In this document: positions 1 to 8,735 of the stretch, piece after piece
How the letters are laid out: each line of letters starts with the position of its first letter
Numbering within the stretch: position 1 is the first letter of the stretch
Origin: Bradyrhizobium sp.
GTDB taxonomy: Bacteria > Pseudomonadota > Alphaproteobacteria > Rhizobiales > Xanthobacteraceae
DNA length: 43,528 bases
Direction of reading: 5' to 3'
Assembly (NCBI RefSeq): GCF_019242285.1
Contig: NZ_JAFAVV010000016.1
Coordinates: 1-43,528, forward strand
Notes under the pieces: model-generated
Databases searched by the model: none
What the model was told of the DNA's origin: nothing
The model's input: only the letters and a program-made list of their open reading frames with translations
Program-made: the position numbers and the translations under genes

Positions 1-461
1 TGATCCAGAGTTTTGAGGACGGCAGCGCGCCGTCCTTCGAGCTGTACGGCCTCGGCTTCGAGCACAAGCATCTGCCGGAGACGCAGCTTTACTCGAGCCT
101 GACGCGGCGTCCGATCTTCGTGCCCTCGGTCGGCAACTACCGGCAGGGCATGCTGGTGTCGGTGCCGCTGCATCTCGACACGCTGCCGGGCAAACCGGCG
201 GCCGCCGATCTGCATGCGACATTGGCGAAACGCTACGAGGGCAGCACCTATGTCTCGGTGATGCCGCTCGACAACGACGCGGCCAGAGGCGGGCGGATCG
301 AGCCGGAGGCGCTGAACGAAACCAACAAGCTCGAGCTCTACGTCTTTGCCAGCCAAAAATATCCGCAGGCGGTTCTGGTGGCGCGGCTCGACAACCTCGG
401 CAAAGGTGCCTCGGGCGCCGCGGTGCAGAACATGCGGCTGATGCTGGGCTTTGCCGACTGA
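1..461 (+). CDS. argC: N-acetyl-gamma-glutamyl-phosphate reductase, 3' end (partial)
   Basis: The reading frame is open from the window edge (first full codon at position 3) to a TGA ending at 461, about 152 residues. The segments PSVGNYRQGMLVSVPLHL and LDNLGKGASGAAVQNMRLMLG are typical of the C-terminal domain of ArgC. ArgC makes N-acetylglutamate 5-semialdehyde from N-acetylglutamyl phosphate with NADPH, in cytoplasmic arginine synthesis. The N-terminal NAD(P)-binding domain and the catalytic cysteine region lie outside the window. An in-frame ATG at 120 is internal to the conserved domain and is not a true start. The assignment rests on recognising the C-terminal motifs. Confidence 0.88.
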   Translation, partial: IQSFEDGSAPSFELYGLGFEHKHLPETQLYSSLTRRPIFVPSVGNYRQGMLVSVPLHLDTLPGKPAAADLHATLAKRYEGSTYVSVMPLDNDAARGGRIEPEALNETNKLELYVFASQKYPQAVLVARLDNLGKGASGAAVQNMRLMLGFAD

Positions 462-525
462 CGGTGTGCGGTGCCGGGATCGCGTCGAGTCCGCACCAAG
501 GCAGAGATCAATGCCGAAATCAGCG

Positions 526-548
526 GTGGCGTGGTGAGGAGACGCCAC
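526..548 (+). terminator. Possible stem-loop downstream of argC
   Basis: A perfect 7-bp inverted repeat (GTGGCGT at 526-532, ACGCCAC at 542-548) with a 9-nt loop lies 65 nt after the argC stop codon. No T-tract follows, so it is at best a weak terminator or an RNA-stabilising hairpin. Confidence 0.25.
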
Positions 549-666
549 TGCTGGGGACCCTTCCCTCGACCGGAGGAACGAGCGCGCCAGCTTTCTGTTC
601 TCCACAGACGGGTTCGGTGATGCGGCAATACGCTTGCGAGTTGAGCCCCCTGATGGAGCTCAGCAG

Positions 667-1602
667 ATGTCGCATGCGGAAATCGTCGTCCTGATCATTG
701 TCGTCATCTTGATCCTTCTGGTGCTCGGCAACATCATCTTCCAGCTCATCGCCGAGCGAAGGCACCCTCCCTCCGGGCGGTTTGTCGAATGTGATGGCGT
801 GCGGCTTCACTACATTGACCGGGGTGAAACCGACGCACCTTGCGTCGTCCTGTTTCATGGCAACGGAACGATGCTGCAGGACCTGCAAATCAGCGGGCTG
901 GTCGACCTTCTTGCGCGCGGTCATCGCGTCCTGTGTTTTGACCGGCCGGGGTTTGGCCACAGCCAGCGGCCGCGCTCCCGCATCTGGACCGCGACCGCCC
1001 AGGCGGCCTTGTTCGCAAACGCTCTTCAACAACTCGGGATCCGCAATCCCGCGGTCCTCGGACATTCATGGGGCACGCTTGTCGCAATCGCGCTTGCCTT
1101 GCGCAGCGACTATCCGATCCGCGGGATCGTGCTCGCATCCGGCTATTATTTTCCGAACATGCGCTTGGACTTCTGGCTGATGTCGGGGCCGGCGATCCCG
1201 CTGTTCGGCGACCTGATCCGTTACACGGTGGCCCCGATCATCTCCTATCTCATCCTGCCGAGCCTGCTTCGAAAACTGTTCTCACCTCGCCCGGTCCCGG
1301 CAGAATTTACCAACAGGTTTCCCGTTTGCCTCACACTGCGACCGAAACAGCTGAGGGCGGCTGCGGAGGAGAGTGCCTTCCTTGTTCCCGTCGCGGCACA
1401 ATTCGAGGCGCAATATCCCAGCATCGGGTGCCCGGTCCGGCTCTTCCACGGCGCGCAGGACCGACTGATCGAGCCCGCGCAGTCGCGACGTCTCCAGGAG
1501 GTGCTCGACCGCTCTCAACTCCGGCTCGTCGAGAACGCCGGGCACATGGTTACCTATGCCGATGCTGAACGCATCGCGCAGGCGATGGCGGCTTTGCGGT
1601 AG
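667..1602 (+). CDS. Membrane-anchored alpha/beta hydrolase
   Basis: A 311-residue protein starting at ATG 667, chosen because a GGAG element sits about 9 nt upstream; a TTG at 634 would add 11 unlikely residues. Residues about 6-26 are a strongly hydrophobic N-terminal membrane segment. The rest is an alpha/beta-hydrolase fold: the oxyanion strand VVLFHGNGT, the nucleophile elbow GHSWG, an acidic residue in LFHGAQDRLIEP and the C-terminal histidine in NAGHMVTY complete a Ser-Asp-His triad. The catalytic domain is probably membrane-tethered; its side is not decided by the sequence. The substrate cannot be inferred, and the family includes esterases, epoxide hydrolases and dehalogenases. It stands alone between argC and a convergent MAPEG gene. 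Confidence 0.85.
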   Translation: MSHAEIVVLIIVVILILLVLGNIIFQLIAERRHPPSGRFVECDGVRLHYIDRGETDAPCVVLFHGNGTMLQDLQISGLVDLLARGHRVLCFDRPGFGHSQRPRSRIWTATAQAALFANALQQLGIRNPAVLGHSWGTLVAIALALRSDYPIRGIVLASGYYFPNMRLDFWLMSGPAIPLFGDLIRYTVAPIISYLILPSLLRKLFSPRPVPAEFTNRFPVCLTLRPKQLRAAAEESAFLVPVAAQFEAQYPSIGCPVRLFHGAQDRLIEPAQSRRLQEVLDRSQLRLVENAGHMVTYADAERIAQAMAALR

Positions 1603-1649
1603 CCTCCCCTGATGGCCCTTTGACGAGCGCCAGGTGGATAGCAAAGGAG

Positions 1650-1740
1650 CGGGGGTGGGCCAAGCGAAGCGAGCCCACCATTTCGCACCACGTCGCAGCG
1701 CTGGTGGGCACGGCGCAAGAGCGCCTTTGCCCATCCTACA
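1650..1740. repeat. REP-like palindromic cluster between convergent genes
   Basis: Between the hydrolase and MAPEG stop codons lie nested palindromes: GTGGGC (1655-1660) with GCCCAC (1673-1678), and GCCCACCA (1673-1680) with TGGTGGGC (1702-1709). The TGGTGGGCACG string recurs near 19759. Such elements resemble short palindromic repeats scattered between Bradyrhizobium genes and may act as bidirectional terminators or RNA-stabilising hairpins. Confidence 0.55.
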
Positions 1741-1744
1741 AGTC

Positions 1745-2143
1745 TTAAACCACCTTGAAGATTCCGAGCACCAGGACGACCTCTGCCAGGAAGCCGACAG
1801 TGAAGGCCGCCGTGCGGAAGACCGGCAGGCCGAGCGTGTAGACGATCACATGGGCAACGCGGGCCCAGAAGAAGACGGCGGCGGCCAGCGCCGTCCACGT
1901 GGTGGAATAGTCGAGCGCATTGAGGATCAGCACCAGCGGGGCGAAGATCACGAGATTCTCGACCGCGTTGTCGTGCGCGAACATCAGCCGCGTCGCCCAT
2001 GGCGCATGCGGCTTGTCGCCGCGCGCGGGATTGGCCATCGCGCCCATGAGGCCGCGGACCTGGGTGCGATTGATGCTGTAGGGGATCCACAATACGCCCG
2101 TCAGAATGACCGTCAGCGTCAGCCAGAACAATTCACGCGTCAT
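1745..2143 (-). CDS. MAPEG family membrane protein
   Basis: A 132-residue, very hydrophobic protein with about four membrane helices. The start is the ATG at 2143 (MTRELFWLTLTV), preceded by a GAGGGG element about 8 nt upstream; the frame is open further upstream but has no better start. The loop NPARGDKPHAPWATRLMFAHDNAVENLVIFAPLVLI matches MAPEG proteins (membrane-associated proteins in eicosanoid and glutathione metabolism), whose bacterial members have mostly unknown substrates. It is convergent with the hydrolase gene and lies downstream of phaC on the same strand, about 150 nt away, so co-transcription is possible but not shown. Confidence 0.85.
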   Translation of the reverse strand: MTRELFWLTLTVILTGVLWIPYSINRTQVRGLMGAMANPARGDKPHAPWATRLMFAHDNAVENLVIFAPLVLILNALDYSTTWTALAAAVFFWARVAHVIVYTLGLPVFRTAAFTVGFLAEVVLVLGIFKVV

Positions 2144-2295
2144 GGATTTTCCCCTCAGTGCAAAACAATATGCCCGGCAGCAGCCCCAGGTTCCCACTTC
2201 ACCATGATTGTGGCGCCGCGCGGGCGGATTTTCCCCGACTATAGCGCGTTCGAACGACGCGTGACCGACTTGCATCAAGAAAAAAGTCGACCGCG

Positions 2296-4101
2296 TCAGG
2301 CGCGCACCTTGACGTAGCTGCCGGGCGCATCCTCGATCGGCGGCAGCGCGTCGCCGCCGACGCTGCGGGCTTCGACCTCCTCGGAATCGATCTGGCCGAG
2401 CCAGCCGCGCCAGTCCGGCCACCACGAGCCCTTGTGCTCGTCGGCTGCCTTCATCCAGTCGGCAAGCGAGACATCCCTGATGTTCTCGTTGGTCCAATAC
2501 TGATATTTTCTGGAGGCGGGCGGGTTGATGACGCCCGCGATGTGGCCGGAGCCGGCGAGGACATATTTCACCGGTCCGCCGAAGAATTTCGAGCCGTGCA
2601 GCACGGAGTCCGCCGGCGCGATATGGTCCTCGCGCGTGGCCAGATTGTAGACCGGCACCTTGACCTTGCCGAGGTCGAGCAGCGTGTTGTCCAACACCAG
2701 GCTGCCGGAGGTCAGGCGGTTCTCCAGATAGCAGTTGCGCAGGTAGTAGGAATGGTTGGCCGCCGGCATCCGCGTCGCATCAGAGTTCCAATGCAGCAGA
2801 TCGAATGCCGAGGGCGGCTGTCCCTTCAGGTAGTTGCTCACGACATAGGACCAGATCAGGTCGTTGGACCGCAGCATGTTGAAGGCCATCGCCATCTTGT
2901 TGCCTTCGAGCACGCCGCTTTCCTGCATGTCCTTTTCGAGCGCCGAGATCTGTCCTTCGTCGACGAAGACGAGGAGATCGCCGGCATGGGTGAAGTCGAC
3001 CTGCGCGGCGAGGAAGGTCGCCGAGGCGACGCGCTGGCGCCGCTTCTCGGCCAGCCAGGCCAGCGTGGTGGCGAGCAGCGTGCCGCCGACGCAATAGCCC
3101 ATGGTGTGGACCTTCATCTCGCCGGTCGCCTGTTCGATGACGTCCATGGCGGCGAGCGGGCCTTCCTTCATGTAATCTTCCCAGGTCTTTGCCCCGAGCG
3201 TCTTGTCGGGATTGACCCAGGAGATCACGAATACGGTGACGCCCTGATCGACACACCATTTGATGAAGGATTTTTCTGGCCGCAGGTCGAGGATGTAGAA
3301 CTTGTTGATCCAGGGCGGCACGATCAAAAGCGGCGTGCGCAGCACCTTCTCGGTCGCCGCCTGGTACTGGATCAGTTGCATCAGGTCGTTCTGGAAAATC
3401 ACCTTACCGGCCGTCGTCGCCATGTTGACGCCGACCGCGAGATTGGCGGGATCGGATTGGCGGATTTTCAGCGTTCCCTTGCCGGCCTCGATGTCCTCGG
3501 CCAGCATCTGCATTCCGCGCACCAGATTGCTGCCGCTGGACGTAATCGTCTCGCGCAGCACTTCAGGATTGGTCAGCACGAAGTTCGACGGCGACAGCGC
3601 GTTGGTGATCTGGCCCACGTAGAACTCGGCCTTCTTGCGGGTATGCGGATCGAGCCCCTCGGCATTGCGCACGAGATCGTGCGCCCATTGCGCCGTGAGC
3701 AGATAGAGCTGCATCACGAAATCGAAGAACTGGTTCGACTTCCATTCCGGATCGGCAAAACGCTTGTCGCGCGGCGCCGGTGAAATGGCTGGCGGCGCCT
3801 CTTCGCCGGCCATCCGCCGCACGGCCGAGCCCCAGAGATCGAGATAGCCCTTGGCAATCCGGGTCTGCAGGTCGGATGAACGCTCATTGTCCGACAGCCA
3901 GTATTCGGCGACGGCGGTCAGGGTCTTGACCATTTCGGTGAGTTCGTTCGGCGGCTTGTCGACGACTTCGCCGCTCTCGCGCGGCTTCAGATAGGCCGCG
4001 AGCGCCTTGCCGCTGTTCTCCATCGCCTTCGCGAAATTCATCGCAAAGGCTTCCGGATCGAACTTCTTGCCAGTATGTGCTTCAACCGATACGTCGTTCA
4101 T
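2296..4101 (-). CDS. phaC: Class I poly(3-hydroxyalkanoate) synthase
   Basis: A 601-residue PHA synthase, the usual class I length. It polymerises (R)-3-hydroxyacyl-CoA into storage polyester at the surface of cytoplasmic granules. The lipase-like box is GYCVGG with the nucleophilic Cys337. The other triad residues appear as Asp492 (in TREDHIAP) and His520 (in GSGHIAGVINPP). An N-terminal PhaC domain precedes the alpha/beta-hydrolase core, which includes the conserved segment PPWINKFYILDLRPEKSFIKWCVDQG. The ATG at 4101 is the natural start. No phaA, phaB, phaP or phaR is seen nearby. The gene is divergent from the lipoprotein gene, across a spacer of about 290 nt that must hold its promoter. 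Confidence 0.97.
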   Translation of the reverse strand: MNDVSVEAHTGKKFDPEAFAMNFAKAMENSGKALAAYLKPRESGEVVDKPPNELTEMVKTLTAVAEYWLSDNERSSDLQTRIAKGYLDLWGSAVRRMAGEEAPPAISPAPRDKRFADPEWKSNQFFDFVMQLYLLTAQWAHDLVRNAEGLDPHTRKKAEFYVGQITNALSPSNFVLTNPEVLRETITSSGSNLVRGMQMLAEDIEAGKGTLKIRQSDPANLAVGVNMATTAGKVIFQNDLMQLIQYQAATEKVLRTPLLIVPPWINKFYILDLRPEKSFIKWCVDQGVTVFVISWVNPDKTLGAKTWEDYMKEGPLAAMDVIEQATGEMKVHTMGYCVGGTLLATTLAWLAEKRRQRVASATFLAAQVDFTHAGDLLVFVDEGQISALEKDMQESGVLEGNKMAMAFNMLRSNDLIWSYVVSNYLKGQPPSAFDLLHWNSDATRMPAANHSYYLRNCYLENRLTSGSLVLDNTLLDLGKVKVPVYNLATREDHIAPADSVLHGSKFFGGPVKYVLAGSGHIAGVINPPASRKYQYWTNENIRDVSLADWMKAADEHKGSWWPDWRGWLGQIDSEEVEARSVGGDALPPIEDAPGSYVKVRA

Positions 4102-4391
4102 GATGCGACACTAACGCTTCAGGGGCGGTCCGTCACCGCGATTGATCGGATTGTGGTGTTAACAAGGACCGGTATGTTTCAAAGTATTTATCAGGTGAAT
4201 GACGCATCATGACGCTTCGCGTTTCTGTTGCATTGCGATAAACTACCTTGGTTCGGACAAACTAAAGTCCCACGGCAAGTTTCAGTTCGGCAGCCGATCA
4301 TTTCGGCGCGACAATGCGTCGGGCCTGGTTGCCAAGACCGGTCAATGAAATCTCCGGTCGGGATGGTGCGAGGGAAGCTTCTGACAAGGCC
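4102..4391. other. Divergent intergenic region, phaC / lipoprotein
   Basis: A spacer of about 290 nt, poorer in GC than its surroundings (notably 4140-4260), between two divergent start codons. It should contain both promoters. No confident -35/-10 pair or operator could be assigned. Confidence 0.4.
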
Positions 4392-4790
4392 ATGGCGGCG
4401 GACCGACGAAGGCAGGTGATTGGTCGAGGGTTTGGCGGTGTGCTCTCTCTGGGCGCGCTCGTCGCGATGACGCTTGCGCTGGCCGGTTGTTCCACCTCGA
4501 TCGCCGATCTGCCGGTCGGCAGCACGGCCGAGACGCCGGCTCCGCACGAGCCCAACGGCTATCTGCCGGTTCACGACCTGCCGCCTGACCGCGAAGAGCA
4601 GGTCATTCCCCCTGCGGAGCGGGCCAAGATTCAGGCCGAGCTGCTCAAGGCCCGGGACCACCAGGCCACGGCGGCCGCTCCGACAGCCACGGCTCCGACG
4701 CCCCCCGCGGCCGCTAACAAGGACGCTGGCCCGCCCAAACAGACGCGGCGGGCGAAGCCGCCGCCGGGCGAGAGCCGGGCCGAAGATTGA
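4392..4790 (+). CDS. Small putative outer-membrane lipoprotein
   Basis: A 132-residue protein from ATG 4392. After a basic N-terminus (RRR) comes a hydrophobic stretch ending in the lipobox LALAGC, with Cys33 as the likely lipidated residue. The mature part carries a PPDREEQVIPPAERAKIQAELLKAR segment, probably helical, and then a low-complexity Ala/Pro/Thr/Lys-rich tail. An in-frame upstream ATG at 4314 would give a 158-residue form whose signal is too far from the N-terminus, so 4392 is preferred. Function is unknown. It stands between divergent phaC and the aminotransferase operon. Confidence 0.7.
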   Translation: MAADRRRQVIGRGFGGVLSLGALVAMTLALAGCSTSIADLPVGSTAETPAPHEPNGYLPVHDLPPDREEQVIPPAERAKIQAELLKARDHQATAAAPTATAPTPPAAANKDAGPPKQTRRAKPPPGESRAED

Positions 4791-5007
4791 GGGGATGGCC
4801 GTCTAACGGCTGGAATGGCCGGCCCGCCATGCTAAAAGTATCAAACAATCGCAAAGTGATCGGCGAGAGATGTCGTTCTCGCCTGCAGAGCTTGCCGTAA
4901 GTCTTTGATTTTGCACGGATAGTGCCGGACGGATCAGGCGTCCGAGAATCTTGTGCGGTGTCGTTTGGCTTGCGGCGTGCCCGATCGGTTGCCGGAGTGA
5001 AGGAGCC

Positions 5008-6228
5008 ATGGAAGATTTTTACCGCATCCGTCGCCTGCCGCCTTATGTCTTCGAGCAAGTGAACCGGGCCAAGGCGGCCGCGCGGAACGCCGGCGCCGAC
5101 ATCATCGACCTCGGCATGGGCAATCCGGATCTGCCGGCGCCGCTCCATGTGCTGGAGAAACTGAAGGAGACGCTGGGCAAGCCGCGGACCGACCGTTATT
5201 CCGCCTCGCGCGGCATTACGGGGCTGCGCAAGGCCCAGGCCGCCTATTATGCGCGGCGTTTTGGGGTCAAGCTGAACCCCGAAACCCAGGTCGTGGCGAC
5301 CTTGGGGTCGAAGGAGGGCTTTGCCAACGTGGCCCAGGCGATCACGGCGCCCGGCGACGTCATCCTGTGCCCGAATCCGAGCTATCCGATTCACGCTTTC
5401 GGCTTCCTGATGGCGGGCGGCGTGATCCGTTCGGTTCCTTCCGAACCGACCCCGCAATTCTTCGAGGCGGTCGAACGCGCCATCCTGCACTCGATTCCAA
5501 AGCCGCTGGCGCTCGTGGTCTGCTACCCGAGTAACCCGACCGCCTATGTTGCGAGTCTCGATTTCTACCGGGATCTCGTCGCGTTTGCGAAGCGGCACGA
5601 GATCTTCATCCTGTCCGACCTCGCTTATGCCGAGGTCTATTTCGACGACGCCAATCCACCGCCCTCGGTGCTGCAGGTGCCGGGTGCGGTCGATGTGACA
5701 GTCGAATTCACCTCGATGTCAAAAACCTATTCGATGGCCGGCTGGCGCATGGGCTTTGCCGTCGGCAACGAGCGGATCATCGCGGCGCTGGCGCGGGTCA
5801 AATCCTATCTCGACTACGGCGCCTTCACGCCGGTCCAGGTTGCCGCAACCGCCGCCCTCAACGGACCCGACGATTGCATTCGCGAGATGCGCGAAACCTA
5901 TCGCAGGCGCCGCGACACGCTGGTCGAATCGTTTGCCCGGGCGGGATGGGAGATCCCGCCGCCGCAGGCGTCGATGTTCGCCTGGGCGCCGCTGCCAAAA
6001 GCCTTTGAAGGGGTCAGCAGCATGCAGTTTGCAACCCTGATGGTGGAAAAGTCCGGGGTTGTGGTCTCGCCCGGCGTCGGTTTTGGCGAGCATGGCGAGG
6101 GGTTTGTGCGGATCGCGATGGTGGAAAACGAGCAGCGCATTCGCCAGGCCGCGCGCGGGGTGCGCCGTTTCCTTGAAAGCGGCATCGAAACGTTGCACAA
6201 CGTGGTTCCCCTCGCCACCCGGCGGTAA
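5008..6228 (+). CDS. Class I/II aminotransferase, AlaC / LL-diaminopimelate aminotransferase-like
   Basis: A 406-residue PLP enzyme starting at ATG 5008, with AAGGAG ending 3 nt before it. The opening (FYRIRRLPPYVFEQVNRAKAAAR, IIDLGMGNPD) resembles E. coli AlaC and proteins annotated as DapL. The PLP lysine is Lys239 in the segment MSKTYSMAGWRMGF. The conserved CYPSNPTA and LSDLAYAEVYFDD segments also fit. It transfers amino groups in alanine, methionine or lysine-related metabolism; the exact substrate is not settled by sequence. Homoserine dehydrogenase follows 27 nt downstream, suggesting an amino-acid operon. Confidence 0.9.
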   Translation: MEDFYRIRRLPPYVFEQVNRAKAAARNAGADIIDLGMGNPDLPAPLHVLEKLKETLGKPRTDRYSASRGITGLRKAQAAYYARRFGVKLNPETQVVATLGSKEGFANVAQAITAPGDVILCPNPSYPIHAFGFLMAGGVIRSVPSEPTPQFFEAVERAILHSIPKPLALVVCYPSNPTAYVASLDFYRDLVAFAKRHEIFILSDLAYAEVYFDDANPPPSVLQVPGAVDVTVEFTSMSKTYSMAGWRMGFAVGNERIIAALARVKSYLDYGAFTPVQVAATAALNGPDDCIREMRETYRRRRDTLVESFARAGWEIPPPQASMFAWAPLPKAFEGVSSMQFATLMVEKSGVVVSPGVGFGEHGEGFVRIAMVENEQRIRQAARGVRRFLESGIETLHNVVPLATRR

Positions 6229-6255
6229 TTTTCTTCCGCAAGGTCGTTTCACGTC

Positions 6256-7575
6256 ATGGTCGCAGCCCTGAAAGTGGGTATCGCGGGACTCGGCACCGTG
6301 GGCGCCGAAGTCGTTCGCCTCATCGAGACCCAGGCGCGCACGCTGTCCGCGCGCTGCGGCCGCAACGTGCGCGTGACGGCGGTCACCGCCCGGTCCAAGG
6401 CGAAGAAGCGCGACCTTGAGTTGGCCGACGTCGCCTGGGCGAAGTCGCCGCTCGAGCTTGCCGTCGATCCGGAGGTCGACTGTTTCGTCGAACTGATGGG
6501 CGGAGCAGGGGAGCCGGCGCTGTCGGCGGTCGAGGCTGCGCTGAAGGCTGGCAAGTCCGTCGTCACGGCCAACAAGGCTCTGCTGGCCAAGCATGGTGTG
6601 CGGCTCGCCAAACTGGCCGAGCAGAAGGGCGGCGCGCTGAATTTCGAGGCCGCGGTGGGCGCCGCGATTCCCGTGGTGAAGACGCTGCGCGAGGGGCTTG
6701 CGGCCACTGCCATCGATCGCGTCTACGGCATACTCAACGGCACCTGCAATTACATCCTGACCCGGATGGAACAGGAGGGCCTGTCATTCGACGAATGCCT
6801 GAAGGACGCCCAGCGTCTCGGCTATGCCGAGGCCGACCCGTCCTTCGACATCGACGGCCACGACACCGCGCAGAAGCTGGCGATTCTCGCGAGCCTGGCC
6901 TTCGGCACAAGGGTCGCGCAGAGCGCGGTTTATGTCGAAGGCATCTCCTCAATCACCCCGGAGGATCTCCGTGCGGCCTCCGATCTCGGTTATCGCGTCA
7001 AACTGCTCGGGGTGGCGGTGCGTACCGCCAAGGGCATCGAGCAGCGCGTGCATCCGACCATGGTGCCAAAGACCTCGTCGATCGCGCAGGTGATGGGCGT
7101 GACCAATGCCCTCACCATCGATGGGACAGGGATCCCGCCGATCACGCTGGTTGGGCCCGGCGCCGGCGGGGCCGCGACCGCGTCCGCCGTCGTCGCCGAC
7201 ATCGCCGACGTCGCGCGCGGCATTCGCGCGGCGCCGTTCGGCCGGCCGGTCGAGCGCCTGCAGGAGACCGCGAAGGCGCCGATGGAGCGTCACGAGGGCG
7301 GCTATTACATCCGCCTTTTGGCGCGCGATCATGCCGGCACCGCGGCGACGATCGCGACACGGCTCGCGGAACAGAAGATTTCGATCGAATCGATCGTGCA
7401 GCGCCATCCCAACGGCAGCAGCACCACGGCGGTCCCGGCCAAGGCCGCGCCGGTGCCGGTCATCCTGATTACCTATGCGACCCATGAGGATGCCGTGTAC
7501 CGCGCGCTTTCCGCGGTGCAGCGCGACAAGGTGATTTCGGGCCGGCCGCAGGTGATCCGGATCGAGAAGAATTGA
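6256..7575 (+). CDS. hom: Homoserine dehydrogenase
   Basis: A 439-residue cytoplasmic enzyme that reduces aspartate semialdehyde to homoserine, the branch point to threonine and methionine. The N-terminal Rossmann motif is GIAGLGTVGAEVV, the catalytic domain carries GILNGTCNYILTRM, and a C-terminal ACT domain (YYIRLLARDHAGTAATIATRLAEQKISIESIVQR) probably mediates allosteric feedback. Length and domain order are those of the common monofunctional enzyme with a regulatory ACT domain; there is no fused aspartokinase. It sits 27 nt after the aminotransferase and 72 nt before glpX, consistent with one transcript. Confidence 0.96.
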   Translation: MVAALKVGIAGLGTVGAEVVRLIETQARTLSARCGRNVRVTAVTARSKAKKRDLELADVAWAKSPLELAVDPEVDCFVELMGGAGEPALSAVEAALKAGKSVVTANKALLAKHGVRLAKLAEQKGGALNFEAAVGAAIPVVKTLREGLAATAIDRVYGILNGTCNYILTRMEQEGLSFDECLKDAQRLGYAEADPSFDIDGHDTAQKLAILASLAFGTRVAQSAVYVEGISSITPEDLRAASDLGYRVKLLGVAVRTAKGIEQRVHPTMVPKTSSIAQVMGVTNALTIDGTGIPPITLVGPGAGGAATASAVVADIADVARGIRAAPFGRPVERLQETAKAPMERHEGGYYIRLLARDHAGTAATIATRLAEQKISIESIVQRHPNGSSTTAVPAKAAPVPVILITYATHEDAVYRALSAVQRDKVISGRPQVIRIEKN

Positions 7576-7647
7576 ATGCGCACATCGCGCGTAAAGCAGT
7601 GCTATGCGGGGGTAAGCTTCGCCTGCGTGGCTTGAAGGAGTTTGCTG

Positions 7648-8649
7648 ATGTCGACCCATATTTCCGTCCCGCCGCAATTGTTGCTCGAACGCATCCTCAC
7701 GCTCGAACTCGTGCGGGTGACGGAGCGGGCGGCGGTGTCGGCCGCGCGGCTGCGCGGCCACGGCAATGAGAAGGCGGCCGACCAGGCCGCCGTCGACGCA
7801 ATGCGCCGCGAGCTCAACAAGCTGCCGATCGAGGGCACGGTGGTGATCGGCGAGGGTGAGCGCGACGAGGCGCCGATGCTCTATATCGGCGAGACCGTCG
7901 GCCTCAAGGCCGGCCCCAAGGTGGACATCGCCGTCGACCCGCTCGAGGGCACCACGCTGTGCGCGAAAAACATGCCGGGCGCGATCGCCACCATGGCGAT
8001 GGCCGATGGCGGCACGCTGCTGCATGCGCCCGACGTCTACATGGAAAAGCTCGCGGTCGGTCCCGGTTATCCCAAGGGCGTCGTCGAGCTCGATGCTTCG
8101 CCGGCCGACAATGTCCGCCGCCTCGCCAAGGCCAAGGGCGTCGATCCCTCGGCGATCACGGTTCTGGTGCTCGACCGGTTGCGCCATGCCGACATCATCC
8201 AGGGTGTGCGCTCGACCGGCGCCGCGGTGCGCCTGATCACCGATGGCGACGTCGCCGGCGTGATCCATTGCGCCGATCCCGACAACACCGGCGTCGACAT
8301 GTATCTCGGCATCGGCGGCGCGCCCGAGGGCGTGCTCGCGGCGGTGGCGCTGCGCTGCATCGGCGGCCAGATGCAGTGCCGGCTCATTCTCGACAGCGAG
8401 GAGAAGCGCGAGCGCGCTCACAAGATGGGCATCCACGATCCGCGCATGATCTATGGCATCGAGGACATGGCGCGCGGCGACTGCCTGTTCGCGGCGACCG
8501 GCGTCACCACCGGCTCGCTGCTGACAGGCGTCAAGTTCCGCAAGGACAACGTGATCGAGACCGAAACGGTGGTGATGCGCTCCGTCACCGGCACCGTGCG
8601 CTACATCAAGGCCGAGCACCGCCAGCTCGAGAAGTTCCACCTGGACTGA
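7648..8649 (+). CDS. glpX: Class II fructose-1,6-bisphosphatase
   Basis: A 333-residue GlpX-type phosphatase of gluconeogenesis (in this group it may also serve sedoheptulose bisphosphate). ATG 7648 is chosen because AAGGAG ends 7 nt upstream; a TTG at 7642 is too close to that site. The metal/phosphate motif DPLEGTT, the upstream IGEGERDEAPMLYIGE segment and the C-terminal TGVTTGSLLTGVKF are diagnostic of the family. It follows homoserine dehydrogenase in the same direction, an order I recall as usual in Bradyrhizobium genomes. Confidence 0.95.
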   Translation: MSTHISVPPQLLLERILTLELVRVTERAAVSAARLRGHGNEKAADQAAVDAMRRELNKLPIEGTVVIGEGERDEAPMLYIGETVGLKAGPKVDIAVDPLEGTTLCAKNMPGAIATMAMADGGTLLHAPDVYMEKLAVGPGYPKGVVELDASPADNVRRLAKAKGVDPSAITVLVLDRLRHADIIQGVRSTGAAVRLITDGDVAGVIHCADPDNTGVDMYLGIGGAPEGVLAAVALRCIGGQMQCRLILDSEEKRERAHKMGIHDPRMIYGIEDMARGDCLFAATGVTTGSLLTGVKFRKDNVIETETVVMRSVTGTVRYIKAEHRQLEKFHLD

Positions 8650-8735
8650 CGAGCCGCGTCGTTCCGGGTCTGCGCTCGCGCATCCCGAAATGACGGACAA
8701 CGAGGGCGACAACAACAACAATAGGGGAAACGCAA

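Noticed and set aside
1554..2497. Extension of the MAPEG frame to 2497 and an overlapping 178-codon frame
   Set aside because: The MAPEG fold and ribosome-binding site fix the start at 2143; the rest overlaps the 3' end of phaC or is a frame shadow.
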